DNA from: Pseudoteredinibacter isoporae_A
Lineage (GTDB): Bacteria > Pseudomonadota > Gammaproteobacteria > Pseudomonadales > Cellvibrionaceae
Reading direction: 5' to 3'
Length of the DNA: 64,000 nucleotides
Assembly: GCF_040372805.1 (NCBI RefSeq)
Contig: NZ_BAABWJ010000006.1
Span: forward strand, 62,001 to 126,000
Positions 25,886 through 34,713 of this stretch are shown here, piece after piece. Position 1 is the stretch's first letter. Each line of letters starts with the position of its first letter. Under the pieces are notes generated by a model that did no database searches, had not been told where the DNA came from, and worked only from the letters and a program-made list of their open reading frames with translations. Both the position numbers and the translations under genes were made by a program.

Positions 25886-26805
25886 TAGCCCTGCAGAACA
25901 TCCACAGCATTAATAACGATGTCCACCAGCTGACCTTGACCCGCAGCATGACTGCTCGCCCGCAGTCGGTGCTCCATCACAGAGGGCATCACTGCTTGCA
26001 CATCTTCTGGGAGCAAATGCTCTCGCCCTTCGACCAGCGCCCAGGCTTTTGCAGCAGATACCAACGCCAAAGCACCACGTGGGGAAATGCCATAGCTGAA
26101 GCCATCGTAATCGCGGCTGAATTGCACCAGGCGCTGAATATAATCTAACACATGATCGCTGATATGAACCTCACTGGTTTTCGCCTGCAGTTCTGCCAGT
26201 TGCTCAAGGCTCATAGTGGCCTGCAGCGATTTTAAGAACTCTCGGGGGTTCACGCCTTTTAACAGCAATCGCTCAGCCGCCGCAGAAGGGTAGCCCAATG
26301 AAATACGCATTAAAAATCGATCGAGTTGAGATTCCGGTAAAGGAAAAGTACCGGACTGGTGCACCGGGTTTTGAGTTGCCAACACGAAAAAAGGTTTAGG
26401 CAATGGACGAGTTTCACCTTCAATGCTCACCTGCCCTTCTTCCATGGCTTCCAGTAACGCACTTTGGGTTTTTGGCGTGCTACGGTTAATTTCATCAGCC
26501 AGCAGCAGTTGTGTAAAAATGGGACCGGGGTGAAAATCAAAACGACTGTTTTGAGCATCGAAAACGGAAACACCCAATAAATCGGCTGGTAACATGTCAC
26601 TGGTGAACTGGACACGCTGGTATTGCAACCCCATTACCGCAGCGAGCGCATGAGCCAAGGTGGTTTTACCCATACCAGGCAAATCCTCAATGAGCAAATG
26701 CCCTTTCGCCAATAAACAGGCCATAGCTAACTTTAATTGTTCTTCTTTCCCCAGTACGACTTTGCCAAGTTGCTCAAGTGATTGCTGCAATACCGAATGG
26801 CTCAA
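25885..26805 (-). CDS. moxR: MoxR-family AAA+ ATPase
   Basis: A 306-residue AAA+ ATPase with Walker A GMGKTT (near 45-50), Walker B LLADEINRS, and the sensor region FVLATQNPVHQSGTFPLPESQLDRF, part of which is a MoxR family hallmark. A C-terminal lid domain follows. MoxR ATPases act as chaperones that activate or assemble partner proteins, typically with VWA-like proteins. Translation begins at TTG 26805: AGGAG sits 6 bases upstream and the next ATG would remove the first conserved helix. It is the first gene of the moxR-DUF58-tgpA operon. Confidence 0.92.
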   Translation of the reverse strand: MSHSVLQQSLEQLGKVVLGKEEQLKLAMACLLAKGHLLIEDLPGMGKTTLAHALAAVMGLQYQRVQFTSDMLPADLLGVSVFDAQNSRFDFHPGPIFTQLLLADEINRSTPKTQSALLEAMEEGQVSIEGETRPLPKPFFVLATQNPVHQSGTFPLPESQLDRFLMRISLGYPSAAAERLLLKGVNPREFLKSLQATMSLEQLAELQAKTSEVHISDHVLDYIQRLVQFSRDYDGFSYGISPRGALALVSAAKAWALVEGREHLLPEDVQAVMPSVMEHRLRASSHAAGQGQLVDIVINAVDVLQG

Positions 26806-26835
26806 GGGTATCTCCTATTTGGCCAACTGAATAAA

Positions 26836-26865
26836 AATAAGGGCTGCCATTCCCAGGCAACCCTT
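26836..26865 (-). terminator. Terminator of metZ
   Basis: On the minus strand AAGGGTTGCC and GGCAGCCCTT (plus-strand 26839-26865) form a 10-base stem with one G-U pair, followed by TATTTTTATT. It separates metZ from moxR. Confidence 0.75.
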
Positions 26866-26879
26866 CTATTTATGCTTTC

Positions 26880-28094
26880 CTATAGTGCTTTCAGCCCGCG
26901 TTCCATATCGACAATTAAATCGTCGATATCCTCAAGACCAACAGCGATACGAATCAGGTTTTCGCTGATACCGGCTTCAACTTTTTCTTCCGGGCTCAGA
27001 CGAGAATGCGTAGTGGTTGCCGGGTGCACAATTGTCGTTTTAACATCCCCTAAATTCGCTGTCAGAGAAACCAGACAGGTGGCATCAATAAAACGCCAGG
27101 CCGCAGCGCGCTGCTCAGAGGCTTCACTGACTTTCAAGCGGAATGACAAGACACCACCAAAACCACGTTGTTGCTGTTTCGCCAATTCATGGCCGGGATG
27201 CTCTGGCAAACCGGCGTAGAAAACCTGCTCAATGGCCTCCTGTTGCTGCAGCCATTCCGCCAGCTTCTGGGCATTCTGGCAATGGGCATCCATACGCAAT
27301 CGTAAAGTTTCCAAACCCTTTAAAAATACCCAGGCATTAAACGGTGCCATCGTCGGCCCGGCGGTACGAACAAAGCCTAAGACTTCTTCCATATCCGCTT
27401 GGTTCCCCAGCACAACTCCGCCCATGCAGCGCCCCTGACCATCAATGTATTTGGTGGCAGAATGCACAACAATATCGGCACCCAATTCCAAAGGTCGTTG
27501 CAACGCCGGCGTGCAAAAACAATTATCGACCACCAAACGGCAGTTGTTGGCTTTTGCCAATGCCGACACAGCGCCCAAGTCCGCGACATCACACAGCGGG
27601 TTTGATGGGGTTTCCAAAAACAGCATTCTTGTTGTTGGGCTCATCGCTGCGGTCCAACTGTCGAGATTAGACAGCTCCACAAAAACCACGTCGATACCAA
27701 ATTTCGCGAGAATTTTGCTGAATAAATTACTGGTGCTGCCAAAAACACTGCGCGATACCAACACTTGATCACCCTGCTCTAACAAGGCCATGCAGGTTGA
27801 CAATATGGCCGCCATACCCGACGACGTTGCCACAGCGGCTTCCGCCCCCTCAAGCACGGCCATTCGGTCTTGGAAAACTTTCACCGTTGGGTTGGTATAG
27901 CGCGAGTACACATTCCCGGCCTCATCACCGGCGAATTTGGCAGCGGCATCCGCCGCAGACTCAAAAACATAGCTGGAGGTGTTGAATAAGGGTTCGCTGT
28001 GCTCACCTTCCGGCGTGCGACGATGCCCAGTGCGAATCGCAAGGGTGTCGATATTGCAAAGTTCTAAAAATTCATCATTCATGGTGGTCGCCAT
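26880..28094 (-). CDS. metZ: O-succinylhomoserine sulfhydrylase MetZ
   Basis: A 404-residue PLP enzyme of the Cys/Met-metabolism family, matching the ~403-residue Pseudomonas MetZ. It makes homocysteine directly from O-succinylhomoserine and sulfide. The PLP-binding lysine lies in HSATKYIDGQGR. The opening TLAIRTGHRRTPEGEHSEPLF and the glycine-rich SSGMAAI segment fit the MetZ branch rather than MetB. The first ATG is used; a second at 28082 is equally possible because neither has a good ribosome-binding site. It lies downstream of purF, as in Pseudomonas, but terminators isolate it on both sides, so it probably has its own promoter. Confidence 0.93.
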   Translation of the reverse strand: MATTMNDEFLELCNIDTLAIRTGHRRTPEGEHSEPLFNTSSYVFESAADAAAKFAGDEAGNVYSRYTNPTVKVFQDRMAVLEGAEAAVATSSGMAAILSTCMALLEQGDQVLVSRSVFGSTSNLFSKILAKFGIDVVFVELSNLDSWTAAMSPTTRMLFLETPSNPLCDVADLGAVSALAKANNCRLVVDNCFCTPALQRPLELGADIVVHSATKYIDGQGRCMGGVVLGNQADMEEVLGFVRTAGPTMAPFNAWVFLKGLETLRLRMDAHCQNAQKLAEWLQQQEAIEQVFYAGLPEHPGHELAKQQQRGFGGVLSFRLKVSEASEQRAAAWRFIDATCLVSLTANLGDVKTTIVHPATTTHSRLSPEEKVEAGISENLIRIAVGLEDIDDLIVDMERGLKAL

Positions 28095-28134
28095 TAAACA
28101 CTATCGCTAACAGGCTTTTCTGGGAGTACCCACA

Positions 28135-28165
28135 ACAAAAAAGCCCAGGGGATTTCCCTGGGCTT
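28135..28165 (-). terminator. Terminator of the cvpA-purF unit
   Basis: AAGCCCAGGG (28141-28150) pairs perfectly with CCCTGGGCTT (28156-28165). Read on the minus strand the stem is followed by a run of seven T residues. It lies in the purF-metZ gap. Confidence 0.88.
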
Positions 28166-28251
28166 TCTTAACTGGCACCTAAGCCAAGCCCTACAGGGCT
28201 TTAGTGTAGCCCGAGCAGCTCAGACATACAAAATAACAGCTGTTTATAAGA

Positions 28252-29775
28252 CTATTCCACAGCGCCGTTGTGGAGACCAATAACCGCAGTATCATCCGAG
28301 CTCACCGCCTTTTTGGCTTTGGCACTGTCGTTGCGCGCAGCTTCCAGCTTGGCAAAATACTGCTCGTCGACATCACCTGTGATGTATTCGCCGGTAAACA
28401 CGGAGCAATCAAATTGTTCAATATTGGGGTTACCATCTTTGGATGCGGCCACCAGATCCTCAAGATCCTGATACAACAGCCAATCGGCACCAATCTCTTT
28501 ACAGACTTCCTCATCAGTTTGACCACTGGCGATCAGTTCTGTCGCCGAAGGCATGTCGATGCCATAAACATTCGGGAATTTAACCGCCGGTGCGGCTGAG
28601 GCAAAATACACCTTGTTGGCGCCTGCATCACGAGCCATTTGGATGATTTGCTGACAGGTTGTCCCGCGAACAATCGAATCATCCACCAACATAACGTTCT
28701 TGCCTTTGAATTCCAGTTCAATGGCATTGAGCTTCTGACGTACGGATTTCTTACGCTGCTGCTGTCCGGGCATGATAAAGGTGCGGCCAATGTAACGGTT
28801 TTTCACCAAACCTTCGCGGAATTTCACATTCAGATTGTGAGCCAGGGCCTGGCCGGCCACACGACTGCTGTCAGGAATAGGAATGACCACATCGATATCG
28901 TGTTCTGGGCGCTCACGGAGGATCTTCTCAGCCAGGCGTTCGCCCTGGCGTAGACGCGATTTATACACCGAAACGCCGTCAATGATGGAATCGGGGCGAG
29001 CAAAATACACATGCTCAAAAATACAGGGCGACAGGCTCACCTCTTCGGCACAGATCGCACTGTGCAACTCGCCTTCGGTACTGATAAAAATCGCTTCACC
29101 CGGCGCCACATCGCGCTCAATGGTATAGCCGCTAACATCTAGAGCGACGCTTTCCGAGGCGATCATATACTCGGTTCCGCTTTCCGTTTCACGACTGCCG
29201 TACACCAAGGGGCGAATGCCGTGGGCGTCGCGAAACGCAATAATGCCGTAGTTGGCAATCATGGCAACACAGGCATAGCCACCTCGAACACGCTTGTGCA
29301 TGGCGCGAATGGCGTTAAAGAAATCTTCTGGCTGGGGCTTGGCCTTGTTTTGCTTCAAGAGCTCATGAGCAAACACATTCAGCAGCAACTCGGAATCAGA
29401 ATCGGTATTCATGTGGCGCAAGTCGTTTTGCAACAGCTCGCGTTCCACTTCTTCAGTGTTCGTCAGATTACCGTTATGAGCCAAGGCAATGCCGTAGGGC
29501 GAGTTTACATAGAATGGCTGGGCCTGAGCCGGGCCGGAACTGCCCGCCGTGGGATAACGTACATGCCCAATGCCGTAGTTCCCCACCAAGCGCTGCATAT
29601 GACGCGTGCGAAACACATCACTCACAAGGCCATTGGCTTTGTGCTGAGCCAAACGTCCATCTTGGCAGGTCATAATACCGGCGGCGTCCTGACCCCGATG
29701 CTGTAACATGGTCAATGCATCATAAATCTGCAAATTGACATCACTTTTGCCGACAATACCAACGACACCACACAT
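28252..29775 (-). CDS. purF: Amidophosphoribosyltransferase PurF
   Basis: A 507-residue enzyme (E. coli 505) for the first committed step of purine synthesis, PRPP plus glutamine to phosphoribosylamine. The start is set at 29775 because it yields MCGVVGIVG, in which Cys2 becomes the N-terminal nucleophile of the glutaminase domain (residues about 2-235). The C-terminal phosphoribosyltransferase domain carries the PRPP-binding loop VMLVDDSIVRGTT. The C-terminal ~30 residues are a variable tail. It is downstream of cvpA by 48 bases and forms the conserved cvpA-purF pair. Confidence 0.96.
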   Translation of the reverse strand: MCGVVGIVGKSDVNLQIYDALTMLQHRGQDAAGIMTCQDGRLAQHKANGLVSDVFRTRHMQRLVGNYGIGHVRYPTAGSSGPAQAQPFYVNSPYGIALAHNGNLTNTEEVERELLQNDLRHMNTDSDSELLLNVFAHELLKQNKAKPQPEDFFNAIRAMHKRVRGGYACVAMIANYGIIAFRDAHGIRPLVYGSRETESGTEYMIASESVALDVSGYTIERDVAPGEAIFISTEGELHSAICAEEVSLSPCIFEHVYFARPDSIIDGVSVYKSRLRQGERLAEKILRERPEHDIDVVIPIPDSSRVAGQALAHNLNVKFREGLVKNRYIGRTFIMPGQQQRKKSVRQKLNAIELEFKGKNVMLVDDSIVRGTTCQQIIQMARDAGANKVYFASAAPAVKFPNVYGIDMPSATELIASGQTDEEVCKEIGADWLLYQDLEDLVAASKDGNPNIEQFDCSVFTGEYITGDVDEQYFAKLEAARNDSAKAKKAVSSDDTAVIGLHNGAVE

Positions 29776-29823
29776 AAAGCCTACGCTCCAGACAATCACA
29801 GCGCTGCAATCAGCAGCTAAACA

Positions 29824-30324
29824 TTAAAATAACGATTTAAACCACTCAAAAGCCTGATCAGCTGTGCCAATGGCCCAACCTTCCATGCCTTTAAAATACG
29901 CAATCATGGTGGACGCCTGCCACCAGGGATCCTGCTCTACGGGCAAAATTTTAGGAATAATAATGACCATCGCCAAAACGATGGCTACGCCGCGTAATGC
30001 GCCAAACAGGACGCCCAATAAACGGTCAGTACCGGATAAGCCGGTGGCTCGAACCAGTTGAGATAAAAGATAGTTCAATAATGAGCCGGCAATTAAGGTC
30101 ATCAGAAATAAAATGGCAAAGGCCGCCAGTTCTCTCAGGGAAGGAGTACTAAGCCAACCACCTAACATCGGTGCCAACTGGCCTTTGAAGCTCATGGCCA
30201 CCAAAAACGCGGCCGCCAGGTTGACCAGAGACAGGGCCTCTTTGATCAGGCCTCGGATCATGCCCACCAGAGAAGAGACTCCGATGATGCCCAAGATCAA
30301 CCAATCTGCCCAAACAAGTGCCAT
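29824..30324 (-). CDS. cvpA: CvpA family membrane protein
   Basis: A 166-residue inner-membrane protein with four predicted transmembrane segments, starting MALVWADWLILGIIGVSSLVGM at the conserved position. The longer frame to 30357 is rejected because its N-terminus is not family-like. CvpA was named for colicin V production; it is a conserved membrane protein commonly cotranscribed with purF and linked to envelope homeostasis. The spacing to dedD upstream (60 bases) and purF downstream (48 bases) supports one transcript. Confidence 0.92.
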   Translation of the reverse strand: MALVWADWLILGIIGVSSLVGMIRGLIKEALSLVNLAAAFLVAMSFKGQLAPMLGGWLSTPSLRELAAFAILFLMTLIAGSLLNYLLSQLVRATGLSGTDRLLGVLFGALRGVAIVLAMVIIIPKILPVEQDPWWQASTMIAYFKGMEGWAIGTADQAFEWFKSLF

Positions 30325-30384
30325 ATTCGTACTCAATAACGCCCCGGCCGGGGCCAATCTGCGCGCATTCTACCAGAGCTTGGC

Positions 30385-31125
30385 TCAAGGCTGGAAGCGG
30401 AGAATTAACGCATCGACATTTAATAGTTTGTCCAGCTCGCGTTTGAGACGCTCGGCCTTGCTGCGATTGATTTTTGGGCCGACATAAACCCGGTAAATCA
30501 GGCCCTTAGGGGTTTTTGCCGAACGGTAGTACGCCGCGTAGTTCTTATCCTGCAACTGCTTCACCAGATTTTTAGCCTTCTCTTCAGAAGACGAACTGAT
30601 CACCTGTAACACCCAGGCATTCGGGGTACCGTCCGCTTTCAGGATATCGTTTGAGGAGGGCTCAACACGCTTTTCAGGTGCGGGTTTTGCTGTGGGCTTG
30701 GGCTTTGGTTTCTCAGCAGGCCTGTTCACTTTAGCGGACGGTTTAGCGCTGCCACCACTTGCCGTGGGTGTTGATTGAGAATGTGTTTGCCCGGGTTGGG
30801 GCGTCGCAATAAACGGTTCTGCCTGGGAGTTAGCAACGGTCTTGACGGCCGGTGTATCGGCTTGCTGCACCTTTTGACCATCGAGAGCTTGTTCATTGCC
30901 GCCTTCGGGAATAAACATCTGATCCGGTTCAGACGCCGGATCAATGCCATCGGGGCGACTGGGCGATTGGTAATCAACGGGATCGATATTGGGCATAGAC
31001 GGAATCTGACTGACCGTGTCGACCTTGTGCTTGTCATGCTGATCAAACAGCACGGGCACAAACAATACGGCCACCGCCGACAAAACTACCGCGCCAACCA
31101 AGCGCTGCTTTAAACCGTCATCCAC
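30385..31125 (-). CDS. dedD: SPOR-domain protein (DedD-like)
   Basis: A 246-residue bitopic protein. A short cytoplasmic N-terminus and a membrane segment at about 10-27 (VGAVVLSAVAVLFVPVLF) precede a long periplasmic Pro/Gln/Lys-rich linker (about 40-165). A C-terminal SPOR domain occupies about 168-246 (WVLQVISSSSEEKAKNLVKQ ... RVYVGPKINR). SPOR domains bind peptidoglycan with denuded glycans at the division site, so a septal role is expected. It sits between folC and cvpA, as in Pseudomonas. Confidence 0.9.
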   Translation of the reverse strand: MDDGLKQRLVGAVVLSAVAVLFVPVLFDQHDKHKVDTVSQIPSMPNIDPVDYQSPSRPDGIDPASEPDQMFIPEGGNEQALDGQKVQQADTPAVKTVANSQAEPFIATPQPGQTHSQSTPTASGGSAKPSAKVNRPAEKPKPKPTAKPAPEKRVEPSSNDILKADGTPNAWVLQVISSSSEEKAKNLVKQLQDKNYAAYYRSAKTPKGLIYRVYVGPKINRSKAERLKRELDKLLNVDALILRFQP

Positions 31126-31242
31126 TGATTACTTAACCTCATATTTTAAAAGCACGAATATCGTGCTGTTGGACAGCGCCGCCGAGTAAAAGCTCCCCGG
31201 ACACTCCCCTTTCAACGAGCACTGCCAGCTAAGCGTCGGCGT

Positions 31243-32514
31243 CTATTCAGTCCCATCCAGGTAACTCAAGGCCGCTGCGACGGTGAAAAAAGATCCCATA
31301 ATAATGATGCGATCACCGACCGCTGACACATCGCTCAGAACGCTCATGGCCTGCTCGACGGTTTCAGCTTCCTGAGCCTGAATCCCAGCGGCGGCCAATT
31401 CTGAGTATAAAAGTTTCGCCGTGGCGGCTCTAGGAGTATTTGGCAAATCACAGGCAAAGGCACGTTCAATCTGACCGACCCAGGGTTGAATGATGCCAGG
31501 CAAATCCTTATCCGCCATTGCCCCCAGAACCAGAAATGAGCGAACATTGCGGTCTTCTGACAACTGGGCCTGCAAATGCTCACTGGCGGCCGGATTGTGG
31601 GCAACGTCCAGTATCAGCTCACGTCCCTGCCAGGAAACACGCTGGCATCGTCCGGTTAACTGGATGTGTCGAAACGCCTGGGCAACGGATTCATCGCCAG
31701 GCCACATACCCAACACATCTACACTTAATAACGCAGCGACCACACTCGGAATTGGCAAACCGGGTTTGCTCATGGCGAATTCGCGCTCACCAAGTTTCAC
31801 ACTCAAATGCCCAGCCTCACAGCGATAATCAAAGTGCTGACTTGCCTGCCAGTGTTTCGCCCCCAGCTCGCGGGCGCACTCTTCCACCGAAGATGGCATA
31901 TCAAGGCTGGCGCTGATCGCAACCCGGCCTCCTCGAAAAATACCGGCTTTTTCACGACCAATCTGCTGCAGGTCGCTGCCCAGCCAATCCTGATGATCCA
32001 GGGCGATCGACGTCACGATGGCAACATCAGCGTCGATGATATTGACAGCGTCCAGGCGCCCTCCCAAACCTACTTCCAGAATCACGTACTCACTGCCTGC
32101 TTCGGCAAAGACATGCAAGGCCGCCAGGGTGGCAAACTCAAAATAACTCAGGCTGATGTCAGCGCGAGCGGAATCAATGGCTGCAAAAGCGTCGCAAACA
32201 GCACGGTCTGGTGCTGGCTTTCCGTTCAGGCGGATACGTTCATTGAAATGCAAAAAGTGCGGCGAAGTATAAGCGGCAAAGGTTGGCTTTTGTGGGTGTG
32301 CGGCGAACAACGCTTCCAAGCTGGCCACACAGGAACCCTTTCCATTGGTGCCCGCAATGGTAATTACCTGGCGCTCGGCCATGGCCTCCAGCAAGCCCAT
32401 ACGCTCAGCGACGGTGCGAACTCGTCGGAGTCCCATTTCAATCTCACTTGGGTGAACCGACTCAATGTACTCAAGCCATTCCGACAATGAGGCGTTTGTT
32501 TGCAGCAAAGACAT
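31243..32514 (-). CDS. folC: Bifunctional dihydrofolate/folylpolyglutamate synthase FolC
   Basis: A 423-residue cytosolic ligase (E. coli 422) of the Mur ligase superfamily. It has the ATP-binding loop TIAGTNGKGSCVASLEA (about 51-67), the family segment YTSPHFLHFNERIRLNG, and the C-terminal Mur-like domain with LILDVAHNPAASEHL. It adds glutamate to dihydropteroate and then to folates. It is followed by dedD after 117 bases and preceded by accD, whose terminator lies 74 bases upstream of the folC start. Confidence 0.95.
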   Translation of the reverse strand: MSLLQTNASLSEWLEYIESVHPSEIEMGLRRVRTVAERMGLLEAMAERQVITIAGTNGKGSCVASLEALFAAHPQKPTFAAYTSPHFLHFNERIRLNGKPAPDRAVCDAFAAIDSARADISLSYFEFATLAALHVFAEAGSEYVILEVGLGGRLDAVNIIDADVAIVTSIALDHQDWLGSDLQQIGREKAGIFRGGRVAISASLDMPSSVEECARELGAKHWQASQHFDYRCEAGHLSVKLGEREFAMSKPGLPIPSVVAALLSVDVLGMWPGDESVAQAFRHIQLTGRCQRVSWQGRELILDVAHNPAASEHLQAQLSEDRNVRSFLVLGAMADKDLPGIIQPWVGQIERAFACDLPNTPRAATAKLLYSELAAAGIQAQEAETVEQAMSVLSDVSAVGDRIIIMGSFFTVAAALSYLDGTE

Positions 32515-32584
32515 AGCGCGCAGCCAGATATAAATTACGTACTGTTTTTAAACTTACTGTCTGGATTGATAAAAACCCGAACAA

Positions 32585-32614
32585 TAAAAAACCCGCCGAA
32601 CAGCAGCGGGTTTT
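32585..32614 (-). terminator. Terminator of accD
   Basis: AAAACCCGC (32588-32596) pairs with GCGGGTTTT (32606-32614); the minus strand continues into a T-rich tract. It lies between accD and folC, so folC either depends on partial read-through or has its own promoter. Confidence 0.78.
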
Positions 32615-32647
32615 GTGGGCTCTCTCACCTCGAAACTGGTGTAGAAC

Positions 32648-33613
32648 TCAGGATTCCTCACCATCATTCGGAGTGGGAGATTCGTCTTCAAGCACCTCAC
32701 CTTCCAACTCACCGTCAAGCTCAGGCTCTTCCTCAAGTTGCTCGGATGCCTCCCACTGGTAGTTGGTGAATTTGGCCAACAAGGAGCCGACACGATCGCG
32801 CATCTGATTGCGATGGATGATCATGTCGATAGCACCGTGTTCCAGCAAAAATTCACTGCGCTGGAAACCGGCAGGCAATTTCTGTCGAATGGTCTGCTCA
32901 ATAATATTAGGACCAGCGAAACCAGCGCGAGCGCCCGGCTCAGCCGCATTGATATCGCCCAACAGGGCCAAACTGGCAGAAACACCACCGTACACCGGAT
33001 CAGTCATGATCGACACGTACGGTGTACCTTGCTGCTTCAAACGCTCGATGATGGCGGAGGTTTTCGCCATCTGCATCAACGAGATCAAAGCCTCTTGCAT
33101 ACGAGCACCACCCGTTGCTGAGAAACACACCAATGGGATGTTTTCGTCCAGAGCAACCTTGGCCGCACGGGTAAACTTCTCACCTACAGCATAGCCCATG
33201 GAGCCGCCATGAAAAGCAAACTCAAACGCAACAGCAACAATCGGCATGCCTTTCAGGCTGCCGCGCATGGCAACCAGAGCGTCTTTTTCACCGGTTGATT
33301 TCTGGGCAGAACTCAGGCGCTCTTTGTATTTTTTGATGTCCTTGAACTTCAGACGATCAATGGGCTCGACCTCGGTCGCCAATTCTTCACGCCCATCTTT
33401 GTCCAGGAAAATATCCAAACGTTTGCGGGCGCCAATGCGCATATGGTGGTCACACTTGGGGCAGACGTCGTCGTTGCGCTCCAGCTCGGGACGATACAAT
33501 ACAGAACTACATTTGACGCACTTTTTCCATAAACCCTCAGGCACCTTACTGACGCCATCACGACGACCTTCTGAACGCACCGAATTGGGAATGATTTTGT
33601 CCAACCAACTCAT
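32648..33613 (-). CDS. accD: Acetyl-CoA carboxylase carboxyltransferase subunit beta AccD
   Basis: A 321-residue protein starting MSWLDKIIPN at 33613, with GAGA six bases upstream. An N-terminal four-cysteine zinc finger (CVKC ... CPKC, near residues 30-55) precedes the crotonase-like carboxyltransferase domain with VCFSATGGARMQEA and DPVYGGVSASLA. With AccA it transfers the carboxyl group from biotin to acetyl-CoA. The C-terminus has an unusually acidic 30-residue tail (ASEQLEEEPELDGELEGEV onward) beyond the usual ~290-residue core. The long upstream gap carries palindromes that may control it. Confidence 0.95.
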   Translation of the reverse strand: MSWLDKIIPNSVRSEGRRDGVSKVPEGLWKKCVKCSSVLYRPELERNDDVCPKCDHHMRIGARKRLDIFLDKDGREELATEVEPIDRLKFKDIKKYKERLSSAQKSTGEKDALVAMRGSLKGMPIVAVAFEFAFHGGSMGYAVGEKFTRAAKVALDENIPLVCFSATGGARMQEALISLMQMAKTSAIIERLKQQGTPYVSIMTDPVYGGVSASLALLGDINAAEPGARAGFAGPNIIEQTIRQKLPAGFQRSEFLLEHGAIDMIIHRNQMRDRVGSLLAKFTNYQWEASEQLEEEPELDGELEGEVLEDESPTPNDGEES

Positions 33614-34066
33614 ATTTTTCTCGCTGATTTGCTGGCACCTGTACGAATACTGATGCACATGTCTCGATTGATTCTGTGGCAGCTAAATAAGCCATTTCAG
33701 GATTGGCTGAGCAAGGCCATAACTCGCCTGCTAGCAAACACCACTTCCGGGCGCACTGTCTATAATTTAGACACCCTGGAAATAACCCCGAACAGCAAAG
33801 TGCTATTCCGCCAATTTTCTATTGCGCTATGATAAATAATGGGGCGATGAAGTGACACTAAAATATTCATCTAGTGGCAAAATCCCCCGCTTTTTTTCCA
33901 ATTTGTCGGCCATTCCTTCTCAACACTGTTGAGAGTGCGACCAGAGCACTTAATCTTAGCTGAACTTTCCACTTTAATCGGTCCCTACAGGGGCCTTCAT
34001 CCATTCGCCCGACTGAACTCGGACCGCCTGTTGATAGCCCCATCTCGAGTGGAGCAAACTGGGGGT
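33614..34066. other. Long intergenic region between trpF and accD
   Basis: About 450 bases with no supported gene. It contains three short inverted repeats: GTCTA-N5-TAGAC (33758-33772, overlapping a TATAAT-like box), CACTA-N11-TAGTG (33856-33876) and TCTCAACA-C-TGTTGAGA (33918-33934). These are candidate operators for accD. An open frame at 33867-34070 on the minus strand has no coding character. Confidence 0.55.
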
Positions 34067-34696
34067 TCAAATGGCGTCTACTTCCGCGAGAAAGTGCTGA
34101 ATTTTATCCGCGCACTTATCCCCGTGCGCGCGCTCAACACCACCACTGACATCCACGGCGTACACTCCGGTTTGTTTGACCGCCTCGGCAACATTTTCTG
34201 GGGTCAGACCACCCGCCAGGATAATCGGTGTCGCGGAGTCTTTAGGCACTCGTTGCCAATCGAATCGCTCACCGGTACCGCCTGGAACACCCGGCTGATA
34301 GGCATCCAGCAAAAATCCGGAAGCCGAAGCAAAACGGGCCATTTCAGCGTCGAGGTTCAGATCCTCACGCATCCGAATGGCTTTCATATACCGCCGACCA
34401 AAGCTCTCACAAAATTCTGGAGACTCGTCCCCATGAAACTGCAAAACATCCAGCGGCAACTCCGATAACACCGCTTGCACGTCGTCAGCGGAGGCATTCA
34501 CAAAGAGGCCCACCAGGCTGGTGAATGGGCCGACCGCTTTCGCAATATCAATCGCGAGTCCTAAACTGACGTATCTCGGGCTGGGCTCATAGAACACCAA
34601 GCCAATCGCATCAACACCTGCCAGTGAAGCAGCTCTGGCCTGCTCTGGCTGGGTAAACCCACAGACCTTCACAAAGGTTTTGCGTTTTGTGTTCAT
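34067..34696 (-). CDS. trpF: Phosphoribosylanthranilate isomerase TrpF
   Basis: A 209-residue TIM-barrel enzyme of tryptophan synthesis, converting N-phosphoribosylanthranilate to the 1-deoxyribulose form. It begins VKVCGFTQPEQARAA, in which the catalytic cysteine (VKVCG) is present. It later shows VLQFHGDESPEFCESFG and the phosphate-binding ILAGGLTPENV and VDVSGGVE loops. It is a free-standing trpF, as in pseudomonads, separate from other trp genes. It begins 17 bases after truA, so the two are probably cotranscribed. Confidence 0.94.
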   Translation of the reverse strand: MNTKRKTFVKVCGFTQPEQARAASLAGVDAIGLVFYEPSPRYVSLGLAIDIAKAVGPFTSLVGLFVNASADDVQAVLSELPLDVLQFHGDESPEFCESFGRRYMKAIRMREDLNLDAEMARFASASGFLLDAYQPGVPGGTGERFDWQRVPKDSATPIILAGGLTPENVAEAVKQTGVYAVDVSGGVERAHGDKCADKIQHFLAEVDAI

Positions 34697-34713
34697 CCTA
34701 CAGCCCCTCAGTC

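Noticed and set aside
29221..29706. 161-residue plus-strand frame inside purF
   Set aside because: Antisense of a strongly conserved enzyme, with no independent support.
33867..34070. 67-residue minus-strand frame overlapping the trpF end
   Set aside because: No ribosome-binding site, no recognisable pattern, and it runs through the palindromes of the control region.
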